The position numbers were made by a program, and so were the translations under genes. Source: Lates calcarifer (lineage: Eukaryota; Chordata; Actinopteri; Centropomidae). From it: 64,000 bases of DNA. The DNA lies in NCBI RefSeq assembly GCF_001640805.2, contig NC_066850.1, positions 2,271,059 through 2,335,058 on the forward strand, read 5' to 3'. Numbering within the stretch: the stretch's first letter is position 1; each line of letters starts with the position of its first letter. The notes under the pieces are model-generated. The model saw nothing but the letters and a program-made list of their open reading frames with translations, was not told the DNA's origin and searched no databases. Positions 50,201 to 61,331 of the stretch are shown here, piece by piece.

Positions 50201-53200
50201 ACGTGGTCGCGTTTACACACATAATGAGCACGATCGTGCCTTTGATGAATGCCTGTGGAAATTCATGTTTGCTACCGTTTCCTGTACCACGGGCCGGCCA
50301 CATTTCCCGCCTTCCTGCCTACGCTGAGTCTGTTTTTCTCTTCTACTTGCTTTCTCTTAAATTGTCTCTCTTTGATGGTCTGTCTCTCCCTGTGTATGTT
50401 GGTATATTTTTTTGTCTCCTGCTATCTTACAGAATAACGGAAAAATAAGAAAGACATAGATGATAAATTGTGTACATATCATTTTTGGAGAAGGCAACGG
50501 TGGTGATCATAATGCATTAAAAGGGGCCTAAACTTAATGTATTATAATTGGATGAATTTAATAGTTCAGCACTTTGTGTTTGGCCTTTTTAAATTTCCAG
50601 AATAATGTGAAAGCATCCAACCACAACAAAGCCACACTCTTATGCACACCTTAACACAAATAATCAGCCTTACACAGACACACACACACCTCCCTCTTCC
50701 GGAGTTCTTAACACACACTGTCTCACTTCCTGTTGGGAGAGAGGCACTACACACACCGAGAGAGCCAACCAGCCAGCCAGTTGAGCAGTCAGTCGTGCAG
50801 CCAGTCAGCCAGAGGGATGTGATATTGCGGTAAAAGACCCAGAGGAAGTAGACAATAGTACAGCCAGCGGAATGCTTGGCCCTGAAGGGAGGAACAAAAT
50901 CAAAATCCTGCCAGCAGCGAGGAGGCTGAGAGACGGGCTGCTGACAACACAGGAGACAGACTAATGGCTCTGCCTCATGTTGATACTGTTGACACTTGAC
51001 AAAACACAGGAGCTTTCAGACTGAATGTGTCTTTACTGACACGTGGCTCCTGTCTGAAAACACGCCTCAGTAATTCATTTTTGACTCGGCCCGTCTGTCG
51101 CTCTTTATTGAACTTTTGTTAAATTCCTGAGAGGAGTGAATGTATTAGGTTGAGTGTATAAAAACTGTAATTTTAAACTGTTCTGTCTGACACATCCCCA
51201 TACTTTACCTATCAGGTGAGCTCAAGTACACCTTCACAGACCCCACCTATCATGATCCAAGTATTTTGATATCCAGTACTATTAGCAAACTATTTCAACA
51301 GTTGATAAATCATTTCAACCATTGATCCATTACTCTTAGCTGTTCATTTCAGTCAGTAACTACGTAGTTTTATCTAGCTATGTTAACAGTTATTCCACTT
51401 TTGTTAACCCACGTCATTAGAATTATTTTAATACACAGTACTTTTCGCTAACTGTGTCAACCATTTATTTGTTACTTTTAGCTTCTGGTTTTTTGCTTGC
51501 TCATTAGGAACTGCACATTCTCATGCACAAGGCCTGTTGGAGCCATTGCTTTTCTGGTTATTGTACCAATAATATTTACTAAAGGTCAGCATCACACACA
51601 TTTATTTTTCAAATGAGTTGGCAATCTTTTCATGCAACAATACTTGTGCAGAAATATCCACTGGGGTATGCGTACCCCTGGTTGGGAATAACTGATTTGG
51701 AACATTAATCAGTTATCACAACTTTACTGATGTATTGCAGATGTCTTCTCTCCTTGACATAAAACCTTGCAAAGAGCTGCCAACCACATTTGACCTCTGT
51801 CACTGAAAAAATGACTCATCAAGGAAATACTGAGCATATGTTCCACAGTGCAGACCCAGACAAATTACTAAATGCTATTCTGACCATGCATGTCTGAAAC
51901 AAGGCAGGGAGACAAACACTACCTAAGTCACAGATGCTCTGGTAAAACCCAACAGTGATAAGAATAGTCTAATACATTTACATTTGAGCTATTTAGCTAA
52001 TGCTCTTATCTGGAGGGACTTACAATGGCTGCAACAGTGGAATGAGCTTATATTGTCAGTTTGGAAAAGAGCACCAGCTCAAAGCCGCCAATGTAAATGT
52101 ATTAGATTGTTTCTATCAGCGCTGGGATTTGCAGAAGCACTAATTTGGCCTGAGCTCAGATTGGAGTGTGTAATGGTGTGAGAATAGTGTGTTGTGTTAG
52201 CGTTAGCAAGCCACAGCTTTTACACCTTTTTCTTTATCTCTGCTTTTTCTTCACACTTGCTAGGACAAGCCGTAGTGAGGTTTACAGGGCCCTCAGTGGC
52301 TTTTTCCGTGACGGGTTTCTCCCCTGATTCTGCTGTGCATTTGGTTGTGGTCACTGCATACACAAGTTGTGACAAAAACAATTTGCTATGTATCACAGTG
52401 CTTTCAGGTGCTGCGGTGACACATTATACATATATATATACGATTATTGGCAGGGGCAAGTTATTCAGTTGGCAGTGAGATGCCTTGTTAACAATCCATT
52501 TACGTCTCAATCTCCTTTTTCAAATGACATTGAATTGGAATAAAAATAAATGTCTGCTGGGCGCGTTATGAAATTCTTTCTACATGCAGCTGTCAGAAGG
52601 ATCGGATCATTTTTATTAAATCACTGTCAAAACACGCATGAGGACTCTCTTGCACACACATATGCATCTCCTTCCTTGTCCTTCTGTTATTAAATATACA
52701 GTATTCCATTTTCTCTTCTGTTCTGCAGTGCAGGCCAGATATGAAGATATAAAAGTGTATTAATCATAGTGAAATACTGGAAATTGAAATGGTGCTTTTT
52801 TCTCCGCAGGCTGGTACCGAGGATTCATCTTGAAGAATCCTAATGTCAAGGTGAGCGAACCATCTTCTTTGGAGTGTGTGTGCATGTTTTGCTTGTCTTT
52901 ATGTTTCTTATGACTCATTTCAATCGTTTAACCCTGATGCCCTGTCTCGATATTAGTTTTTTCATTATTGAAAGCTTTGTCATCTGACAGAGCAGGGATT
53001 TCAAACTGAGAGCCTCCTGCAGGCCCGTCATTGTTAGCCACGACTGGCAATTTAACCAGCTGAGATGACAACTGTCAGTGACAGATTTCATCAGCTGTAC
53101 TTTCATTGTTAACAAAATATTTCACTGTCAGTTAGTTACACTAAATGCTTTTGTCTGGTAAAAGCTGTAAGCTACATGTGGTTAGCTGCTGTCCCTTCAT

Positions 53201-56200
53201 CTGCTATGTTGGTCCATCCACACAGGTGTTTTGCATTATTTTTATAAAGTGCCAACAAATATGAAGAGTATGGATCAGAGAGGACATCACATTGTTTCCA
53301 GTTGTTGCACCAGACAAGCACCAGACCACATATTCAATAAACCATTTGTATTACATATTTACAGATTTGTGTTGCAGAAAAGTGTGTGTGTGATGCAACT
53401 TGAAGTTTATTAGCATCACACACACACAAACACATTTTTCATCTTTTTTTTCTTCCCTAAATCCCATTTCTACTCTTTATCTCTTTGTCTGCTCCTCTCT
53501 TCTTCTTTTAACCCACAAATATTGATTATGTTAATCACTTCCACATGCTAGCAGCTAAACGCTAATGCAGCTTGAAGTGGGTGACGAATGCTTCTTATCA
53601 ACCTGTTTATCTTCTGCCCAAAGGGGATCTTCCCTTCCAGCTACATCCACTTGAAAAATGCCCATGTCAAGAATAAAGGGTGAGTGAAGTTTTTCATGTA
53701 TGTATGTATGTATGTGCAGGTCGTGGTTGAGGTTTGAACTCATCTCTTATGCGTGTGTGTACGTTTGCAGGCAATTTGAGACGGTGATCCCTGTCGAAGA
53801 CTCTGTCATCACAGAGATGACATCGACATTGCGAGACTGGGGTGCCATGTGGAAACAACTCTACGTGGTAAGAATCCTTTAACACACACACACACACACA
53901 CACACAGTTTCAATTTGAATATCACTACTGCCTAAGCGAAGCTGCCTTTTTAGGTTTCACATGAGCAGAATTTATTTGGCCCAGGGTAATTCATAAGCTG
54001 CAAACAGTCAAAGCTTTTTCATACACATTCATTAGTTGGATTGATTGTGTTTGTGGCCTATTAAGCTATCTGGGGTACTGATTAAATTGAGCTGATGAAT
54101 ACTTGCAGATCAAAGTGCATAAATTTGTGGCAAAAAAGCAGCAGGACACTGAAGCTAATTTGCACAAATCCATTTTTAAGTCTCTGTCTGCTCCTCTCTC
54201 TGGGTCGCCCTCCTCCTCTCAAAGTCGATTTGGCTCTCTTAATGCGTGTTCTGTCACTTTGTTTTCACTTATGTCTTGGGTGGCTAGAATCAGCTGTATA
54301 TTTTCTTTTCCTTATCCATGTCTTCCCCTCTATCTTCTCTTTATTTCTTGGCAATTTCCCTTTTCATTCATCGCCTTTCACTGACTCTCTTTTTCCTCCT
54401 CCATCCCTCCTTTTCTGGTTTTCTCCGTCCACAGAAGAATGAGGGGGATTTGTTCCACCGGCTTTGGCACGTGATGAATGAAATCCTGGACCTGAGGAGG
54501 CAGGTGCTGGTGGGCCACCTCACCCATGACCGCATGAGGGACGTGAAGCAGCACATCACGGCGAGATTGGACTGGGGCAACGAGTGAGTAGAGGAAGGGC
54601 AGAAAGAAAGAGGCCCTCTCTTTTCAAATGTCCTAATATGGCTTCAAGAGCAGTTTCTCTCAGAGTACATACAGACACCAATGCCATGTTCCATCTCAAA
54701 GGACATGGTGATTTGTTCCTCTCTCAGCACATTACTAATTCATGACATTAAGAGTTATTTCACTTAAAGTTTTGCAAGATAGTTTTTTTTTACCCTTCGC
54801 TCAACCGTTGGAATCTGTTTGTTTTACAGTTCTGTGTTTAAATTAAATACCAGAGACTAGAGGCTTGCTTTAGGCTGGCAATCCATCACAGGAAACATTC
54901 TGTCAGCTTATTTTTTTTTTGTAAAAGGTATATTTTTATTGCATGGTAATGTTGTGAACCAGAATGTCTTTGAAGCCTTGCTTTTTGGCGGATGCATTTT
55001 AAAATCATTTTGTGAGTCTGCTGAATAGGTCGATAAACTTTTTAATGCAAGGCACAAGGCACTACGTTTTCCTGTTTGTTGTCTAGCACTAGACACTTTC
55101 CACAGCACAAACTTTCCCAGGGAACCAGGAACCTTTTGAGGAACTCAGAAGTGTTTTGACTGGTGGAATAAAAAAATTTAGCTCCTCTGCCACAGTTTCT
55201 GGGCACATAACGTCCCTGCTCGGGGGATAGTTCTTTCCAATGGCACAAGAGCTGTTACAGCAGAGTTTGCAGTACTGCATGTTGGCAGCTGGTCAAACAA
55301 AACTCTTGTACAACTCATGTGCAGCTTTATTGACTCACAGCAAGAAAGCACTAGCATCATTAGGATGAGGGTCAGACATTTCTCGTTGTGTTTTACGTAA
55401 TGTAGTTAGTTTTCCAACTGGTACAGAGAGATAGAGTTAATTGTCCTTTTTGTCAAAGTGATCATCCACTAACTCAGGAATTCATAACCATTATACATTC
55501 AGCAGCATGACAGCTTGGACGTCTTAGTCTCCCTTTCCGCCTCTGCCTGTCTCTTGCATCTATTAACTGCAACATGACTCAAATTACAAAGAACAACCCG
55601 ACTCTGCGTTTTTACCTCGTCAAATCTAGCAAATTCACCATCCATATATCTGCTAATGGGATGATTTGGCTCAACTTAACTGACACTGTCTGGAAAAGAA
55701 ACGTGTCACCTCTCCTGTTTCTTCACATAAAAATAGAATATTGTAATAATACCGGATATGTGATTCAGTTGCTTGTTTATTCTGCCTTCTTAGCTTTGTT
55801 CCTGGGGCTTCTTGCAGCTCTCCAACTCGTCTTTCCTTCTTTCCCAGATTCTCTCTCTCCGCCTGGCTCTTTCTTCTCTCCTTGCTCCTCTGTCTTTTGT
55901 TGTCACCTTCCCTCCCTGCAGGCTCACTCTTCACTCAAATCAAGTCCCCTCTCGCACAGACAGCGCTCTCTCCATCCCTCCTCTCTCTTTCTTCTCTCTT
56001 TCCTCTCCATGCCATGAGGATGAAATTGGGGAAAAAAAAAAAAAGTTCTGTCATTCTCTTTCTATCTGTCCTTCACTCTCCTTCATTTCCCCGCTGTGGG
56101 CCCTCCTCAAAGACTCCATGTCCACACACATACACACACAACCTCCTCCTTATTGAGGAGATGGTTGGACAGCCCCTCTTCGTGGGCTGTTGTATGGTTG

Positions 56201-59200
56201 ACCAGGCCTGTCTCTTTTATTGCTGACAAGGAGACACACTCTAGCGTGCCGTTTTGGTCCACTGAGAATGCCTGCCTCGATGAGGATAAGAAGAAGAAAA
56301 GGAGGAGGAAGACGTGAGAAAGTTAGAGGCAGAGCTGTTTACGGAGGCCAAAGAGGGTTAAAGGATGGAGAGAGAAAGAAATGGGTGGGAGCAGTCGGAG
56401 GAAGATGGATAAAGAGGACAGTGGGCATAGCAGGGGGCTAAAGGGAGAGGGAGTTTCTCTTTCATCTGTTCCTCAGAGAGGAGGATGATCTGTCAAGTTT
56501 ATTTAGACGAGTGACAATGCTGATCTGACAGCACTGGTTTGTTTGTATGTGTGTGTATGCACTTGTGGGTTTATATAGTGTGTGTTTGTTCACTTTGTCG
56601 TTGATGCTCAACTCAGGCGACCTTGTCTGTTTTGTCCACCACAGAGCTGGATATGAATTCATATTGTTTTAATATGATCTGACCTTGATTTCATTCACTG
56701 CCTCACTGTGTGTATATGCTCTATGTGTCTGTGCGTTACAGACAACTCGGCTTGGACCTGGTGCCCAGGCGAGAGTTCAGCATGGTGGACCCAGACGAAA
56801 TCAGCGTCACAGAGCTTTACAGACTGGTGAGTGGTCTTACAATCCCTCACATGATATTCATCTGCTCTCTTTGGTGGAGTCGGGTGGTGAAGTGTGGGTG
56901 ATTACAGGACCCGATTTCAACTCTTCATAACCTCTCTCTCTTCTGTCCTTACTGTTCTTTTCTCCACTTTTCATAATCTGCAGGTTACTTAACACAGAAA
57001 TGCTCCTCTGGATAATGTAACAGTCACATGGGCGTATGTCAGGTCCCTCGGTTTTCATTACTTCCCCTTCGTTTCTGTGAAATCACAGTTGTCCATCATT
57101 TTAGAATAGCACATGGCTCTAAGTACGTCAGTACCCATTAGCCTTAGCTGCCATTGCTGTGGAGAAAAGGCCAGTCTGACATTTGAATCGAGGTTTTTGT
57201 TAAATTTGTGTGCAAAACACAGCGTCACAGTTGCTGCAGGCAAAATTGAGGATTGATTTAGTTTAATATTGTTTATTGCCAGTTTAATATTGAGAGAGTC
57301 ACATGATCTTGTCATTGGGGAAAAAGGAACGAGAATCAGCTCCTGCCTCTCTGCAGCTCTATAAATGTAGGATATAGGCTCCACCATCCCACTACCCAGC
57401 ACAGGGTAAGTGGGTGTAGATAATGAATCTGGATAGATGTATAATACTTATACTATAGCTTTGGTGTGTTGCCATTTTGATGAAAATATGTGTCTTGAAA
57501 ATGTCACAGACTTACAGCTGCTTCTTGCTTCAAGCAAAACGCTTTGTAAAACACATCCCTTCAGCTGATCGCATCAGACAGTTGAAGGATGTTTTACCAG
57601 CCTGTTCGCTTTAGTGCCTTCTCTCCCCCAGCTAACCTCTGAGGTTATGTGAGAAGCTATCCATCACTGACGGCAGTCTTTCAAACCTCTTCCCCAAAGC
57701 TGGCAGATGGCAGAGATATTGGTGTGAACTGGCAGACCACATCAAACCCTCCCCATTTCTCCACCCAGGCACACCAGGCCCTTAAAGTAGGGATTACTGT
57801 AACTTCACATTTCCAGTTTTCCGAGCACCTTGAGGGCTTGAAGAGGTCAAAACTCCAGCAACACTTGCAGCATAAATAGTGACTTTATTTTACTTGAAAG
57901 CCTTCTCAGCCATGTTTGCTTCAAAACATTAGAAAAAAATAAAATAAAATTAGCGAAACTATCAATAACAAACATTCTAACAGTTTGTCATTTTGTGTTA
58001 ACTTAGCTGCTTTTCATAATATTGATAAATACCAGTTCCATTTTAGTGTTAGCATTACTAGCATCAGTGTCTTTTGAACCAAAGTTGAACGTCTGAATTT
58101 CTCCTTTTTCCCTCTGTTCCCATACTCCTCCATCCTTCCCCTCTCTGCCTCTCCTTCCCGCTTTCTCTGAGCCCCAACCTCTGTTACCGTGGCAACCACT
58201 TCTCTGCCCTGATACAGTGCGGGGAGAATTGTATCACACACACACACATGCAAACACACACACTGTGGCGGCTTTCCCTTCGCAGGGGTAATTGAAGCTC
58301 TTAATCCGTCTGTTTCTTTTTTTGTTAGTCAAAACAAAAGCAGGCGTAGCAGGATGAAAGCTTAATGCACCTCTATTAAATGTTGTACAAAATGAGCAAA
58401 TGACTGCAATTCCCCTATACTGGGGACAAGATAAAGGGACAGACATCCACCGCTGCCGTCCACGTATAAAAACATACACACTCGCTCGCACCGGGGCACA
58501 ACACACCATCACACTGAGCCCAAATTACATCAGTATTTTTCAGTGAGATCTTTGTTTATGAGAGCAGCTTCTTTGTTTCTGTCTTGCACTGTCTGTATGG
58601 CTTAATTAAATTGAGATGGGGATTACCTGGTGTGTGTATGTATGCCCGTGTGTGTTTCTTTGTGTGTGCTGGGAAAATATAGCTTGACTGCTGCATTGTG
58701 TCAAGGAATTATGTGATATTTGCCCAGTGAGAGGATACTGAGACAGATAAAGAAAAGACAGTCAGGGCACTGAATAATAGAGATTTCAAGTATAATGAGT
58801 TTGATTCCAAAATGAAGTATATACTATTTTAAAATGTCTGATCATTTTAAAATTATTTTTCAGTAAATTGTAGTTCTATTGAAACTTAAGGAATATTTTA
58901 TATTATCAATGGATCAAATTCTGTCTGCAGTTCCGCACAGCGCCATGTAGCATTTTACTATCTTTTAGTTCATTGTTCAGTTTTGGTAGCTTCAAAAATG
59001 GTAAGTAACCTGAGCAGGGCACATCCTGTCCTTTCTGTTGTAGTTACAAGGAAATTTTGTCCGTAGAGATTGAGGTCTGATGTTTATTTGACTCATTTGA
59101 CTTGACTCCTGAAAACAGACGCCCTTTGAAGCATTTTATTTGGTAGTCGCTTAAAAGTGAGAGAAGAAAACCCTCTTCCAAATCCCTAATTGGCTCCCCA

Positions 59201-61297
59201 GTCTCATGCTAAGTCTGATCAGTTGGTAAAGCTGTGTGTAGTTTAAAGGCAAGTCAGCTTCAAACTTCCCATTTTTTTCCTTGGAGAGTGAGTTCAGTAC
59301 TCAGCGTGAGCAGAGCAGAGCAGACCAGAGTTTAGCTCCCAGAAGGATGGATTCATTACCGGTGACAGGTCAGACAGCAGTGATAGATAGCTCAGGCCTG
59401 GCCCTGGACATGCGGCAGTAAAATTTCCTCTGTGGCTCCAGTTATCACTAAAGAGATACAGTACACACACACACTTAAAAACCCTCACATGCATCTCTGC
59501 TTGCCGCACAGGTCTCCCTCCCACAAGCTTAAAAGGGGGATGAAAAGCAGCTTTAATAGTGATGTAGAAGTGAGTGATGAAAGACGGCTCTGGTGAAGGG
59601 ATGTAGAAGTTTCTCTTTGGCCTCAGTTTGACCCCTCTCTCATTTTTAGAAGCTCCTTGTAGTTGGACCGTCACTCCACTTGGTGCTGTGCCGTGCTGTT
59701 TAGGAAAAGATTACGGAGTGAACAATAATAAGACGGTTGGGCAAGCACACATATGGTCATGCTCCCTCTGTTCAGCTATCTCTCTCCCGGCCTCTCTGTG
59801 TTACCCGCAGCATTATATGATGCCAGCAGGGCTGCCAGCCTTATTCAAGGCTGTCATGTCTACCCTTTGTGTCTAGTCATGCTGAAGCTGTCATATAACC
59901 ACACACTGCTCCCGCCGGGCAGCTTAAATGACACACTGAAAATAACCTCGTAATAAAATCCCACAGCATAAATTAGGCCTTCCAGGACCTAGTCATTCTG
60001 CGTGAAAACCAGCTCAGCCCCGTTGTGTATAGAAAAAGTGATCTGGTAAAAGACAGTGTCAGTGCCTTGTTGTTAGATCATTCTCCAGCATGTTTTCTTC
60101 TGGGATGTCAGACAGGGCAGAGCAGTCAAGACAAAACAAAACAAAACATATTCATCATTTTGACATATTGCAATTGTAAAATGATTTGTAGCATAATGTT
60201 CTACCATGTTTGAGTCTTAGAGGACCAGGTTGGTGTTTTTTTAATATGTTTGTATTTACAGTACCGTCAACTGTTTTCCAAAGCATATCATATATATCAG
60301 ATTGATTTCTTACCCTCTGGGCAGTCACTGTTTATCTCACATGAGAATCACCTTCCAGTGACTTGTCCTATACTATCTCAGGTCTTTATTTTTTGTCCAA
60401 GCAATATTGTCATCCCCTGGTAATGCACTCTTGGGGTGTGTTCATGTACATGGCAACATCAGTGCCTTGACAGTCGGCTGCCAAACAGCATCTTTGTAAT
60501 GCAAGAAACAATCAAATCCAAACTGTATTTGTCACATCATCAGCACTTGTGTATTGTTTGTCTTCTGGGTTTGACTTTTTTGCCTTATATCGTCCCACCA
60601 AGGATTATAGATCTTGTGATTGCAGTAATAGATTTTATTATTTCCACAAAAAGAGGCCAAATTGGAACACTGCTTGCCCATTTTTTTTCAATCACTGGCA
60701 CGTTCTACACCCAGTGGCCCCATTCAGAACCTGTGATATGAGCCCAAGTCAAAATCGATCCTCAACCTTAGCTGTGGAACTTGTAGAATTTGCAGTTAGT
60801 GCTTCTGGGACTGAACCCAACAAGGTCCAAAGAATGATATTTCTTTCACAGACTTGTTGTAAAAATATGGCAGCCTATCAACCTAAAAATTAAGAAAATA
60901 TATCAACATTTTTTAGTGCTGGGTGGTGATGTTGTAAGTTGAGCTAGCTGTTCTCTATATTCCAGTCTTTATGCTAAGCTAAGCTAACTGGACTGCTGGC
61001 TCCAGCTGCACATTTACCCCATAGACAAGAATCCTGTTTTTTAATACATACAGTCTGTTCTATTAATATAGTGTAGCAGGTGATTGGCATTGTAGCAATT
61101 CCTCCTTTGTATGTTTGCTTCTTGATACTCCTCTAATGTCTTTCTGTGGCACTGGCCTGTGGCCCTTGCATTTTCTTCAGTCTCTTCCTTTTCCTCTCTC
61201 CTCATCCTCCTCCTGCCTCCCTTCCCATCTCTTTACATCCTACTACAGACGTGAATGTGGAGCAAAATTTGGCAGTGGCACTACTGGCCATCTGGTG

Positions 61298-61331
<34 letters not shown>

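Larger units (their letters stand above)
49744..52809 (+). other. dock4: dock4 intron 2
   Basis: A 3066-nt phase-1 intron with GTGCAG donor and CTCCGCAG acceptor. It contains the decayed CCAG array and the teleost repeat fragment listed separately, and a repeat-like GGGGTATGCGTACCCCTGG at 51663-51681. No alternative exon is evident. Confidence 0.85.
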
